From NCBI GenBank assembly GCA_965262455.1, contig CBDHFH010000003.1, forward strand, positions 124,001 through 188,000: a stretch of DNA of 64,000 nucleotides, in the 5' to 3' direction. Below the pieces are notes generated by a model. It was given only the letters and a program-made list of their open reading frames with translations. It searched no databases and was not told where the DNA came from. This DNA comes from UBA1858 sp965262455 (GTDB lineage Bacteria > Pseudomonadota > Gammaproteobacteria > UBA4575). Every line of letters begins with the position of its first letter. Within the stretch, counting starts at the first letter, position 1. Of the stretch, positions 33,564 through 42,972 are shown piece by piece. The position numbers and the translations under genes are program-made.

Positions 33564-33593
33564 TAAAAAAAGCCCGCATAAGCGGGCTTTTTT
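33564..33593. terminator. Bidirectional terminator between the ATL gene and fba
   Basis: AGCCCGC and GCGGGCT form a 7-bp stem with a CATAA-type loop, flanked by seven A and six T, so it fits both convergent genes. Confidence 0.9.
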
Positions 33594-33612
33594 ACTTTTA
33601 TCAAGAAAGATA

Positions 33613-34632
33613 TTAAGCAGCTTTATCTGCTCCAGGAGTGTATTGCCCAAGGGCAGCTTTGCCGTTACTGCGCGCACGACCAAGTAACACTTCTTGCGCC
33701 GCTTTTACATTGGCTGCATCGCCACCCCATGCTGTCATAGAGGCATGTTGTAACGCGCGACCATAAGAGAAAGTTAATCCCCATGGCAAGTCGATACCTA
33801 AGTTATGCATGGCATTTAAGTGTGCACTGGCTTCCTCATCAGATTGCCCACCTGATAAGAATGCAATGCCCGGTACCGCAGCAGGTACGGTATTTAGTAA
33901 GCAGCGCACTGTTTCTTTGGCAACGGTTTCCACATCAGCTCGGTTGCTGGCACTGGCACCTGAAATTACCATACTTGGCTTTAACACCATCCCTTCAAGT
34001 AGCACGCCTTGGTTACGTAAATGTTGAAATGTGATTCGTTGGGCTAATTCAGTGACTTCGTAGCTGCGTTCAATGGAGTGGTCGCCATCCATTAATACTT
34101 CTGGTTCGACAATCGGCACAATGCCGGCCTCTTGACTGAGCTTTGCATAACGAGCGAGTGCGTGAGCGTTGGCCTCAATACATGCCCAGCTTGGAATTTC
34201 CTCGCCAATGGTAATAACTGCACGCCACTTAGAGAAACGTGCACCTAATTTGTAGTATTCCTCGAAACGGTCTCGTAAGCCGTCTAAGCCTTCCGTGACT
34301 TTTTCATCCAGATGGCCTGCAAGTGGCTTAGCTCCAGCATCTACTTTAATGCCAGGTATGATGCCATTTTCACTGAGGTATTTAGGGAAAGGCGTGCCGT
34401 CTAATAACGTTTGGCGAATGGTCTCATCAAATAGGATGGCGCCACTGATATAATCCGATAACCCAGAAGTTGTAACAAGCATGTCGCGGTACGCTTGACG
34501 CATCTCTTCAGTTTCGGGAATACCTAATGCTTTGAAACGTTTACCACATGTAGGATGACTCTCATCCATCGCAAGGATACCCTTACCCGGTGCCACCATT
34601 GCTTTTGCTATTTGCTGTAATTCTTCGCTCAC
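33613..34632 (-). CDS. Fructose-bisphosphate aldolase, class I
   Basis: This 339-residue aldolase is of the Schiff-base (class I, PF00274) type found in animals and plants and in some bacteria. The Schiff-base lysine is in LLEGMVLKPSMV (K218). Other active-site stretches are GILAMDESHPTCGKRF, GIKVDAGAKPL, FSKWRAVITIG, IVPIVEPEVLMDG and FLSGGQSDEEA. It is unrelated to the class II enzyme normally found with pgk in E. coli. It ends the tkt-gap-pgk-pyk-fba cluster, 135 bp after pyk. Confidence 0.95.
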   Translation of the reverse strand: MSEELQQIAKAMVAPGKGILAMDESHPTCGKRFKALGIPETEEMRQAYRDMLVTTSGLSDYISGAILFDETIRQTLLDGTPFPKYLSENGIIPGIKVDAGAKPLAGHLDEKVTEGLDGLRDRFEEYYKLGARFSKWRAVITIGEEIPSWACIEANAHALARYAKLSQEAGIVPIVEPEVLMDGDHSIERSYEVTELAQRITFQHLRNQGVLLEGMVLKPSMVISGASASNRADVETVAKETVRCLLNTVPAAVPGIAFLSGGQSDEEASAHLNAMHNLGIDLPWGLTFSYGRALQHASMTAWGGDAANVKAAQEVLLGRARSNGKAALGQYTPGADKAA

Positions 34633-34767
34633 ACTGCACTCCTTAACTATTTTGCCAATATTTTATTCTAAACTAACATATTCTATTTTAAATGATTAAT
34701 GTGTCGCCGTGACTAAAAGCGCAAAAATTTACCTGAATTTAATTCATGCAGTAATTCTAGCTTATTC

Positions 34768-36255
34768 TCAGCTTGATACACGAATGTGAACATGCTCGGG
34801 GTCGTCTTCTTCTTCAACCAAGTGGCCGACTTTAAGCACTTTCAGCGCATTGGTGCCACCATCCACACCCATCAGGTCTCCCTTTGTTAATACCACCAGG
34901 TCTCCATCTTCAACCTCATGACAATTTTTTAACACACTGACAGCGGCATGATTGACTTGGGCATGAGTTTTACCTAAAAAATTCATTGGCGCGGGAAACA
35001 CACCTTTATACAAGGTCACTCGCCGGGCCGTTTTAACATGCCGAGTGAGCGCATAAATTGGAATCGTGGAACTGATACGCGACATCCATAATGGCGTCGA
35101 ACCTGATTCTGTTAACGCGGCAATCGCTGCCACATTCAGATGATTGGCCAAGTACATAGTAGCAATGGCGATGCCCTCATCAACACGTTCACACTTGATT
35201 TCATTACGGCGCGTATGGCGCTGGGCTTCTTGTACTTCAGATGCACGACATATACGGCTCATGGCTTTAACGACCTCTATAGGGTATTCACCCACTGCCG
35301 TTTCACCTGAAAGCATCACAGCATCAGTCCCATCTAACACTGCATTCGCCACATCAGACACTTCAGCACGCGTTGGAATGGGGCTATGAACCATTGACTC
35401 CATCATCTGCGTCGCAGTGATGACCAGGCAATTGGTTTTTTGTGCTTTCTGAATAAGTTTTTTCTGCACCGCGGGCACTTCCGCATCACCGATCTCAACA
35501 CCTAGGTCACCGCGTGCAATCATAATCGCTTCAGTATTATCCAGAATATCTTCAATGTGTTGAACCGCCTCCGTGGTTTCAATTTTTGCCACAATGGCAA
35601 CATCACTATTTTGTTCTTTAAGCAGTTTTCTGACTTGTTTAATATCGTCAGCACTTTTGAGGAAAGATACTGCAATGTAATCAAGATCCAACTCATTGAC
35701 TTTAGAGATGTCTTCGATATCTTTTTGCGTAATGCAGGCTGCAGATAATCCACCACCCTTACGATTCATGCCTTTGTTGCTGGACAGCTCACCGCCAATC
35801 AACACTGTTGTTTTGATAATACTGCCTTCAACGGCCACCACTTCCAATGCAACACGACCATCATCAAGTAATAATGTGTCACCGACGGATACATCGTCAA
35901 CGAGGCCTTTATAGGTAAAACCAACAACGTCTTTTGTGCCTGACTCTAAATCAAGATTAGCATCGAGGTTGAATTTATCGCCTGGCGCTAGCGTGATTTT
36001 GTTATCTATAAAGCGACCAATACGTAGCTTAGCACCTTGCAAATCACCCAGGATGCCAACCTTGTAATCTTTTTCTTCACTGATGCGCCGAACCATTTCA
36101 ACGCGACGTTGATGTTCTTGCATGGTGCCATGGGAGAAATTCAATCTTACAAGATCAATTCCTGCATCGATCAAATTCGCCATGACTTTTTCATCATCCG
36201 TGGCCGGCCCTAAGGTGATAATAATTTTTGTGCGTCGATGCATCATATGTGTCAC
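34768..36255 (-). CDS. pyk: Pyruvate kinase
   Basis: Last step of glycolysis: PEP and ADP to pyruvate and ATP. The 495-residue protein shows RRTKIIITLGPATDD, LVRLNFSHGTMQEH, GDLQGAKLRIGRF (usually GDLQGPKIR) and the catalytic IMIARGDLGVEIG with K and metal Glu from AIVAKIETTEAV. The frame begins with GTG directly after the pgk stop (TAAGTG); ATG codons lie 3 and 4 codons on. Either way, translation is coupled to pgk. The C-terminal domain is of the effector-binding kind. Confidence 0.96.
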   Translation of the reverse strand: MTHMMHRRTKIIITLGPATDDEKVMANLIDAGIDLVRLNFSHGTMQEHQRRVEMVRRISEEKDYKVGILGDLQGAKLRIGRFIDNKITLAPGDKFNLDANLDLESGTKDVVGFTYKGLVDDVSVGDTLLLDDGRVALEVVAVEGSIIKTTVLIGGELSSNKGMNRKGGGLSAACITQKDIEDISKVNELDLDYIAVSFLKSADDIKQVRKLLKEQNSDVAIVAKIETTEAVQHIEDILDNTEAIMIARGDLGVEIGDAEVPAVQKKLIQKAQKTNCLVITATQMMESMVHSPIPTRAEVSDVANAVLDGTDAVMLSGETAVGEYPIEVVKAMSRICRASEVQEAQRHTRRNEIKCERVDEGIAIATMYLANHLNVAAIAALTESGSTPLWMSRISSTIPIYALTRHVKTARRVTLYKGVFPAPMNFLGKTHAQVNHAAVSVLKNCHEVEDGDLVVLTKGDLMGVDGGTNALKVLKVGHLVEEEDDPEHVHIRVSS

Positions 36256-37437
36256 TTATCCTTGTGCACGTTGCTGAAGAATATCTACCGCAGGCAACAG
36301 TTTGCCTTCCAAAAATTCTAAAAAGGCGCCGCCTCCAGTAGAGATGTATGAAATATTGTTTGCCACATTGAATTTATCTATAGCAGCAACAGTATCTCCG
36401 CCGCCCGCGATAGAAAATGCCTGGCTATTGGCTATCGCATGTGAAAGTGTTTGTGTTGCTTGGGCAAATTGTGGGAATTCAAATACACCCAGTGGGCCAT
36501 TCCACACGATGGTACCGGCTGCATGCATGACACCACTCAAATGCTGTGCACTATCCGGCCCGACATCCAGGATCATATCGTCATCCGCGACGTCTGATAC
36601 AGCTTTGATTTGCGCTTTTGCGTTTTCTGAAAATTCTTGCGCACACACAACATCCTTCGGGATTGGAATCTCCGCCCCTCGTTGTTTCGCTGTGTCTATT
36701 AACTGTTTGGCTACGCTCACTAAATCTGCTTCGTATAAAGACTTACCGACGGAATATCCCGCTGCGGCAATAAATGTGTTGGCAATACCACCGCCCACGA
36801 TAAGCTGATCAACCTTATCTATGAGTTGTTCTAACAAAGTAAGTTTCGTAGACACTTTTGAGCCACCGACGATAGCAACCATAGGGCGCTGAGGATTGCT
36901 CAATGCTTTATCCAGTGCGTCCAGCTCAGCCGCCAGCAATGGCCCGGCACATGCGGCAGGAGCAAACTTGGCGACTCCAAAAGTAGATGCTTGTGCACGA
37001 TGTGCAGTGCCGAAGGCATCCATCACATAAATATCGCAAAGTGCCGCCATCTTTTTCGCTAACTCATCAGCACATTTTTTCTCTCCTGCTAAAAAGCGCA
37101 CGTTTTCACACAAAACAATCTGGCCAGACGTGACATCACAGCCATCAATCCAATCTGTCATTAAAGGCACCGACTGACCAAGCGCTTCACTGAGTGCATT
37201 GGCCACAGGTTGTAAACTGTATTTTTCTTCCGGCTGTCCCTCGGTGGGACGTCCAAGATGCGACATCACCATCACCGCCGCCCCTTTGGATAAAGCCAGT
37301 TCTAATGTCGGGATGGATGCACGGATGCGTGCGTCATTTGAAATAATGCCGTCTTTGATAGGCACATTCAGATCTTGGCGAATGAGGAGCCGGCGATTCG
37401 CCAACTCCAAGTCTGCCATTGTTAATACGTTTGCCAT
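36256..37437 (-). CDS. pgk: Phosphoglycerate kinase
   Basis: Transfers phosphate from 1,3-bisphosphoglycerate to ADP. The 393 residues begin with RLLIRQDLNVPIKDG and contain VMVMSHLGRPTEGQ, ENVRFLAGEK, DAFGTAHRAQAS, IVGGSKVSTKL, WNGPLGVFEFPQFA and the ATP loop GGGDTVAAI. It abuts pyk without any gap, and follows gap after 306 bp. Confidence 0.97.
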   Translation of the reverse strand: MANVLTMADLELANRRLLIRQDLNVPIKDGIISNDARIRASIPTLELALSKGAAVMVMSHLGRPTEGQPEEKYSLQPVANALSEALGQSVPLMTDWIDGCDVTSGQIVLCENVRFLAGEKKCADELAKKMAALCDIYVMDAFGTAHRAQASTFGVAKFAPAACAGPLLAAELDALDKALSNPQRPMVAIVGGSKVSTKLTLLEQLIDKVDQLIVGGGIANTFIAAAGYSVGKSLYEADLVSVAKQLIDTAKQRGAEIPIPKDVVCAQEFSENAKAQIKAVSDVADDDMILDVGPDSAQHLSGVMHAAGTIVWNGPLGVFEFPQFAQATQTLSHAIANSQAFSIAGGGDTVAAIDKFNVANNISYISTGGGAFLEFLEGKLLPAVDILQQRAQG

Positions 37438-37743
37438 GAAGACCTTCTAACGAATACGTTGCTGATTACTGCAGGGGTGAAAAAAGCTGTTGATTTATCA
37501 ACGAAGTGACTCAGAACTGGTAAAAAACAATCAAAAAACGCGCGTTTGCATGGCTGTAAGTGGAAGGGCAAGGCAAGGCGCAGTGACCAAGTGTGTATAT
37601 CAACGCCTATGCATGGTAGTAGATGCATTCCACCTCGCCCAGAGCAATTTCCCCGTTTAACAAGGTGCTTCAAATTTTGTTGCAGGCAACTTAGTAAATT
37701 GTTTTTTAACAAAGTGTCAGAATAATTAAGCGCTTCTTAATAA
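37438..37743. other. 306-bp gap between gap and pgk
   Basis: No gene is supported; the only frames lack start context and homology. On the minus strand, between gap and pgk, two small inverted repeats are present: TTGTTAAAAAACAA near 37695-37708 and GTTGATTTATCAAC at 37489-37502. The size of the gap suggests that pgk-pyk-fba has its own promoter or a processing site here. Confidence 0.45.
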
Positions 37744-38757
37744 TTATTTCGCGTTAACTAAAGCAATGGTTGTATCCAGCATACGATTCGAAAAGCCCCA
37801 CTCATTGTCATACCAAGAAAGTACTTTCACCAGGTTGCCACCCATCACTTTAGTCAACGACGCATCAAATACTGATGATGCCGGATTATGATTAAAGTCA
37901 CATGACACCAGTGGCTCATCGTTGTATTCAAGCACTCCTGTGAGTGCACCGGATGATGCTTCTTTCATCACGCTGTTTACTTCTTCAATGCTCGTATCAC
38001 GTGCTGCGGTGAACGTTAAGTCAACCACCGATACATTAATAGTCGGCACACGCATAGAGAATCCATCCAGCTTGCCATTTAATTCTGGCAGCACTAATCC
38101 CACAGCAACCGCCGCGCCTGTTTTAGTAGGAATCATAGATTGTGTTGCAGAACGCGCACGACGCAAGTCTTTATGGAAAACATCGGTCAGTACCTGGTCA
38201 TTGGTATATGCATGCACAGTTGTCATGACACCCTGTGTGACACCAATTTTCTCATGCAAGGGTTTAACCAACGGCGCTAAACAATTAGTTGTACATGAGG
38301 CATTAGAAATAACAGTGTCTGATGTCTTCAAAATATCATGGTTAACGCCATATACTATGGTCGCATCGACATCGTTACCGCCTGGTGCAGAGATAATTAC
38401 TTTTTTAGCTCCCGCAACCAGGTGAGCTGAAGCTTTTTCTTTGTTAGCAAAGAATCCGGTAGACTCATGAACAACATCTACTTCTAACTCTTTCCATGGC
38501 AGTTTTGCCGGATCACGTTCAGAGCACACAAGAATACGATCACCGTTTACTACAATATAGTCCCCATCAACTTCCACGGTGCCAGTAAATTTGCCATGCG
38601 CAGAATCGTAGCGGGTTAAATGTGCATTTGTTTGCGTGTCGCCCAAATCATTAATTGCGACAATTTTAATTTCATCCGTACGGCCCGATTCATAAAGAGC
38701 ACGCATAATATTGCGCCCTATTCTTCCATATCCATTAATTGCAACTTTAATTGCCAT
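37744..38757 (-). CDS. gap: Glyceraldehyde-3-phosphate dehydrogenase
   Basis: NAD-dependent glycolytic dehydrogenase of 337 residues. The cofactor fingerprint is INGYGRIGRNIMRAL and the catalytic Cys is in ISNASCTTNCLAPLV. DLGDTQTNAHLTRYDSAHG is the adenosine-binding region; DVVHESTGFFANKEKA and WYDNEWGFSNRMLDT are also standard. It is 30 bp downstream of tkt. Confidence 0.97.
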   Translation of the reverse strand: MAIKVAINGYGRIGRNIMRALYESGRTDEIKIVAINDLGDTQTNAHLTRYDSAHGKFTGTVEVDGDYIVVNGDRILVCSERDPAKLPWKELEVDVVHESTGFFANKEKASAHLVAGAKKVIISAPGGNDVDATIVYGVNHDILKTSDTVISNASCTTNCLAPLVKPLHEKIGVTQGVMTTVHAYTNDQVLTDVFHKDLRRARSATQSMIPTKTGAAVAVGLVLPELNGKLDGFSMRVPTINVSVVDLTFTAARDTSIEEVNSVMKEASSGALTGVLEYNDEPLVSCDFNHNPASSVFDASLTKVMGGNLVKVLSWYDNEWGFSNRMLDTTIALVNAK

Positions 38758-38787
38758 TTCTTTCAGTTCCTCTTGTAGTAATAATCA

Positions 38788-40779
38788 CTATAGTAACGCG
38801 CGAGCACGTTCAATAATGTTTGTTGCGGTGAATCCGAAATGTTCCATGAGCACATTGCCCGGCGCCGATGCTCCGAATTGATCAATGCCCACAACGTCAC
38901 CATCCAATCCCACATATTTGCGCCAAAAATCAGTAATGCCTGCCTCTACCGCAATTCTAGCGCGAACCTCTCTCGGTAACACTGACTGCTTATATGATTC
39001 ATCTTGTAACTCAAATACATCACTGCTTGGCATAGACACCAGACGAACACCAACGCCTTCAGTAGCAAGCTGTTGGGCGGCCTCCATGGCAATGCCAACT
39101 TCACTGCCAGTAGCTATGATGATGAGTTGCAGCGCGGCCTGACTCTCCTTCAACACATATGCGCCGCGTGCCACCTGTTGTATTTGATCTTCAGTACGCG
39201 ACATAAATGCCGTGCCTTGACGTGAAAATGCTAATGCAGCCGAATACTTATTTTCCACGCTGTGTTTCCAGGCGACCATTGATTCTACCGTGTCACATGG
39301 GCGCCAGACCATTAAATTGGGGATATTTCGCAGACTAGCTAAATGCTCAACGGACTGATGCGTAGGGCCATCCTCACCCAAGCCAATTGAATCATGGGTG
39401 TATACAAACACACTCGGCACATTCATTAGAGCCGCCATACGCACAGCATTTCTGGCGTAGTCGGAGAATGTTAAGAAGGTGCCAGCGTACGGCAAAAATC
39501 CTCCATGTAAGGCTAGGCCATTCATGATGGCAGACATGCCAAACTCGCGCACACCATAGCGAATATAATTCCCGGAGGCATCCTCGTGGGTCACTTCTTT
39601 GGAGCCAGACCAAAAAGTATTGTTGGAAGGCGTGAGATCCGCGGAGCCCCCGACTAACTCTGGAAGTAATGGCCCAATCGCCTCAAGCGATAGCTGCGAT
39701 GATTTGCGCGTTGCCACCGACTTGGCTTGCTCATTAAGTGCTTGTATCGCCTTATTTGTTTCCGCTTTCCATGCACTTGGTAAATCACCTTGCATGCGAC
39801 GCATGAGTTCACTGGCAAGGTCTGGATAGCTTGCTTGGTATTGGTCAAATAGTTGTTGCCAATCATCTTGCTGCTCAGCACCTTGTTTGCTGGCATTCCA
39901 TGCGCGATATATATGTTCGGGAATTTCAAAAGGAGGATGCGTCCACGCGATGTTTTCACGTACTAGTTTGACTTCATCATCACCCAGCGGTGCTCCATGT
40001 ACCCCACCTGTCCCTTGTTTGTTTGGCGAACCCCAGCCGATAATGGTTTTGCAATCAATTAAGGTGGGTTTATCTAAATTACACTTGGCTAGCTCGATCG
40101 CTTGATCAATAGCATCGCTGTCGTGGCCGTTGACATTGCGTAATACATGCCAGCCGTAAGACTCAAAGCGCTGTGGGACATCCTCAGTAAACCAATTCTC
40201 AACTTCACCATCAATGGAGATGCCATTGTTGTCATAAATAACGATTAATTTGCCCAGCTTCAAGGTACCGGCCAGAGAACATGCCTCATGGGAAATGCCT
40301 TCCATTAAGCAGCCATCTCCTGCGAAAACATAGGTAAAATGATCAATTATGGTGTTATCTTCTTTATTGAACTGTGCACCTAACATCTTCTCAGCGAGCG
40401 CCATACCGACCGCATTTGCGATGCCCTGGCCTAGCGGACCTGTCGTGGTCTCCACCCCAGGAGCCTCTCCCACCTCGGGATGACCAGGTGTTTTGGAGTG
40501 CAGTTGACGAAAATTCTTTATTTCCTCCATGGACAGGTCATAACCGGTCAAATGCAACAAGGCATAAATCAACATCGACCCATGTCCATTAGACAATACA
40601 AAACGATCACGATTTATCCAATTAGGATCATTTGGATTATGCCTGAGGTGTTTTCTCCAAAGCACTTCAGCAATATCGGCCATGCCCATCGGGGCACCCG
40701 GATGACCTGAATTGGCCTGCTGAATGGCATCCATACTCAATGCGCGAATGGCATTGGCGAGCTCTTTATTATTGTCCAC
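38788..40779 (-). CDS. tkt: Transketolase
   Basis: Thiamine diphosphate enzyme of the pentose phosphate pathway, 663 residues, close to the E. coli length. Active-site segments are MDAIQQANSGHPGAPMGMADIA, GHGSMLIYALLHLTGYDL, the ThDP motif GDGCLMEGISHEACSLAG, and the catalytic Glu in GVREFGMSAIMNGLALHGG. THDSIGLGEDGPTHQSVEHLASLR lies in the pyrimidine domain. It opens the tkt-gap-pgk-pyk-fba cluster, a gene order shared by several gammaproteobacteria and by autotrophs that place tkt with gap. Confidence 0.97.
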   Translation of the reverse strand: MDNNKELANAIRALSMDAIQQANSGHPGAPMGMADIAEVLWRKHLRHNPNDPNWINRDRFVLSNGHGSMLIYALLHLTGYDLSMEEIKNFRQLHSKTPGHPEVGEAPGVETTTGPLGQGIANAVGMALAEKMLGAQFNKEDNTIIDHFTYVFAGDGCLMEGISHEACSLAGTLKLGKLIVIYDNNGISIDGEVENWFTEDVPQRFESYGWHVLRNVNGHDSDAIDQAIELAKCNLDKPTLIDCKTIIGWGSPNKQGTGGVHGAPLGDDEVKLVRENIAWTHPPFEIPEHIYRAWNASKQGAEQQDDWQQLFDQYQASYPDLASELMRRMQGDLPSAWKAETNKAIQALNEQAKSVATRKSSQLSLEAIGPLLPELVGGSADLTPSNNTFWSGSKEVTHEDASGNYIRYGVREFGMSAIMNGLALHGGFLPYAGTFLTFSDYARNAVRMAALMNVPSVFVYTHDSIGLGEDGPTHQSVEHLASLRNIPNLMVWRPCDTVESMVAWKHSVENKYSAALAFSRQGTAFMSRTEDQIQQVARGAYVLKESQAALQLIIIATGSEVGIAMEAAQQLATEGVGVRLVSMPSSDVFELQDESYKQSVLPREVRARIAVEAGITDFWRKYVGLDGDVVGIDQFGASAPGNVLMEHFGFTATNIIERARALL

Positions 40780-40816
40780 GTGAATTTAATTAGTGTTTAG
40801 AGTAAAAATTTTGTTA

Positions 40817-40965
40817 TCAATGGGTCACGGATCCGTCGCTAATATCCCAAATGCGAACTACGCCATCCTCCTGGAGCGTGCGTGAATCTATATGAATTAG
40901 TGACCAGAATTAAAGCGCCGATATTCTCCACGACTTGTCCATGACTAGCAAGCGCCGCGTAATCT
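40817..40965 (-). pseudogene. WD40-repeat relic
   Basis: On the minus strand a short frame ending in TGA at 40817-40819 translates as DSRTLQEDGVVRIWDISDGSVTH (read in two halves: DSRTLQEDGV then VRIWDISDGSVTH). The run DGVVRIWDISDG is a textbook WD40 blade end. Upstream, the related frame gives GALILVTNS, like the preceding strand, but it is in another phase and a stop intervenes. No full gene remains. This looks like the tail of a decayed WD-repeat gene in the 209-bp gap between tkt and the thioredoxin-like gene. Confidence 0.5.
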
Positions 40966-40988
40966 AATCTAAGTATGCGTCGGGCAAA

Positions 40989-41552
40989 TTATTGCCCACT
41001 CTTCCACTTGATATTACATCCCATACTTGGCTTTTGCTCGAGAGGAATATGCTCTCCTGCCACTAACGCATCCAGCGCAGAGCGTAAATCATTGCCACTA
41101 ACAGGAATGCTGTTGCCGGGACGGGATTCATCCAGTTGACCGCGATAGACACATGCCAAATCCGCATCAAATAAGAAAAAATCAGGGGTGCACTCAGCAT
41201 GATAAGCCTTTGCTACCTGCTGGGATTCATCATATAGATAGGGGAACGCATAGCCATGCTGTTGCACTTCTAGCGCCATGTTGTCAGGGGAATCGTCCGG
41301 ATAGGTGTCTACGTCATTGGCATTGATGGCAATTACTGCCACGCCTTTGGCGGGGTACTCATCTCCCAGTCGTACTAATTCAGTGGTGATATGTTTTACG
41401 AACGGACAGTGATTGCAAATGAACATAATTAATGTGCCAACCTGTCCTCGATGCGATTGTAGTGACTCTATCTGGCCGTTATGAGGATTCAATAATTCAA
41501 ACGCCGGGGCTTTAGTACCCAGTGGCAACATACTTGAAAGTGTCTTAACCAT
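40989..41552 (-). CDS. Thioredoxin-family (AhpC/TSA-like) protein
   Basis: This 187-residue protein has the thioredoxin/peroxiredoxin fold (APAFELLNPHNGQIESLQSHRGQ, then LIMFICNHCPFVKHI with a CNHC redox pair at C46 and C49, then VIAINANDVDTYPDDSPDNM and TPDFFLFDADLACVYRGQLD). Members of this widely distributed group are annotated as thioredoxin family or peroxiredoxin-like; substrate unknown. No signal peptide, so it is cytoplasmic. It is divergent from metK, with 230 bp between the starts. Confidence 0.85.
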   Translation of the reverse strand: MVKTLSSMLPLGTKAPAFELLNPHNGQIESLQSHRGQVGTLIMFICNHCPFVKHITTELVRLGDEYPAKGVAVIAINANDVDTYPDDSPDNMALEVQQHGYAFPYLYDESQQVAKAYHAECTPDFFLFDADLACVYRGQLDESRPGNSIPVSGNDLRSALDALVAGEHIPLEQKPSMGCNIKWKSGQ

Positions 41553-41782
41553 CTAAAGTGTCCTTTTGTGATGTACATTATCGCCAAATCTTTTTACACA
41601 ATGTACAATCACGCGCGTTATTAATGCAATGGCATTAGTTAGTTACAAATGCTGACATTTCATCAACGTGCAATGACCATCTTGGCGTACCTGGCCTATA
41701 AATACTTGGCCGATCAATAAGTCGGTCTCGGATAACCTATCAGCATCAATTTCCACCCATTTCTTTTCAAAGGGCTTACTAA
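41553..41782. promoter_or_regulatory. Long leader/promoter region between the thioredoxin-like gene and metK
   Basis: This 230-bp divergent region must hold both promoters. It contains a small hairpin (GGCCGA/TCGGTC with one wobble, about 41709-41728). I compared it by eye with SAM-I, SAM-II and SAH riboswitch cores and saw no match. An AAGGGCTTACTAA stretch precedes the metK ATG. Confidence 0.35.
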
Positions 41783-42931
41783 ATGAGTAATCGCTATGTA
41801 TTTACTTCGGAGTCCGTCTCCGAAGGTCATCCTGATAAGATGTCTGATCAAATATCAGATGCTGTACTTGATGCTGCCTTGGCTCAAGATCCTGACGCAC
41901 GTGTGGCGTGTGAAACACTAGTTAAAACCGGCATGGTGGTTTTGGCAGGCGAGATTACGACGACAGCAAGCATCGATTACGAAAAATTAGTGCGCGATAC
42001 AGTCAATGAAATTGGCTATGACCACTCTGATAAAGGCTTCGACGGCAACACATGCGCAGTCATTAATGCGCTTGGTGCTCAGTCGCCTGATATTGCTCAA
42101 GGAGTGGACCGCTCTAAGCCAGAAGACCAGGGTGCGGGTGATCAGGGATTAATGTTTGGTTATGCCACCAATGAAACAGATGTATTAATGCCGGCGCCTA
42201 TTACTTATTCCCACCGGTTAGTGAAAAAACAATCTGAAGTACGTAAGAACAAACAACTCCCCTGGCTACGTCCCGACGCAAAAAGCCAAGTGACTTTTGA
42301 ATATGACAATGGTGCGCCGGTGGCAGTCGAGGCAGTTGTTCTTTCTACTCAACATGACCCAGACATCACACAAAAAGATCTGCAAGAGGCTGTGATGGAA
42401 GAAATCATCAAGCCTGTGCTACCGGAAAAATGGCTCACTGCTGAAACTAAATATCATATTAATCCGACGGGCAACTTCGTCATAGGCGGACCGGTTGGCG
42501 ATTGCGGGCTGACAGGACGTAAAATTATTGTCGACACGTATGGTGGCATGGCACGTCATGGCGGCGGTGCGTTCTCAGGCAAAGATCCTTCTAAAGTAGA
42601 TCGCTCTGCGGCGTATGCAGGTCGTTATGTGGCAAAAAATATTGTTGCTGCTGGCTTGGCAGAACGTTGTGAAATACAAATCTCTTACGCAATTGGTGTC
42701 GCAGAACCCACTTCAATTTCTATTGATACTTTTGGCACAGGCAAAATTAGTGACCGAGATATTGAAGCCTTGGTTCGCGAACACTTCGATCTTCGCCCAT
42801 ACGGCATATTAACCATGCTTGACCTCAAACGCCCGATATACAAACCGTCTGCAAGTTATGGACACTTTGGTCGTGAAGATTCTGTCTTTACGTGGGAACA
42901 AACAAACAAAGCTGATGCATTACGTCAGTAA
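41783..42931 (+). CDS. metK: S-adenosylmethionine synthetase
   Basis: Makes SAM from methionine and ATP. The 382-residue protein shows FTSESVSEGHPDKMSDQISDAVLDA, the ATP motif GAGDQGLMFGYA, GGPVGDCGLTGRKIIVDTYGG and the P-loop-like GGGAFSGKDPSKVDRSAAY. It is followed 41 bp later by ahcY, so SAM production and SAH removal are probably co-transcribed. Confidence 0.98.
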   Translation: MSNRYVFTSESVSEGHPDKMSDQISDAVLDAALAQDPDARVACETLVKTGMVVLAGEITTTASIDYEKLVRDTVNEIGYDHSDKGFDGNTCAVINALGAQSPDIAQGVDRSKPEDQGAGDQGLMFGYATNETDVLMPAPITYSHRLVKKQSEVRKNKQLPWLRPDAKSQVTFEYDNGAPVAVEAVVLSTQHDPDITQKDLQEAVMEEIIKPVLPEKWLTAETKYHINPTGNFVIGGPVGDCGLTGRKIIVDTYGGMARHGGGAFSGKDPSKVDRSAAYAGRYVAKNIVAAGLAERCEIQISYAIGVAEPTSISIDTFGTGKISDRDIEALVREHFDLRPYGILTMLDLKRPIYKPSASYGHFGREDSVFTWEQTNKADALRQ

Positions 42932-42972
42932 ACAGAATTAATTTTTTTATAGATGCCTTAGGAGCACATTTA

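Noticed and set aside
37422..37712. 96-residue minus-strand ORF between gap and pgk
   Set aside because: No ribosome-binding site, no family resemblance and partial overlap with pgk.
41553..41782. SAM or SAH riboswitch before metK
   Set aside because: No conserved core of SAM-I, SAM-II or SAH riboswitches could be recognised by eye; only a small hairpin is present.
42932..42972. SAH riboswitch before ahcY
   Set aside because: The gap is only 41 bp and AT-rich, too short for the motif.
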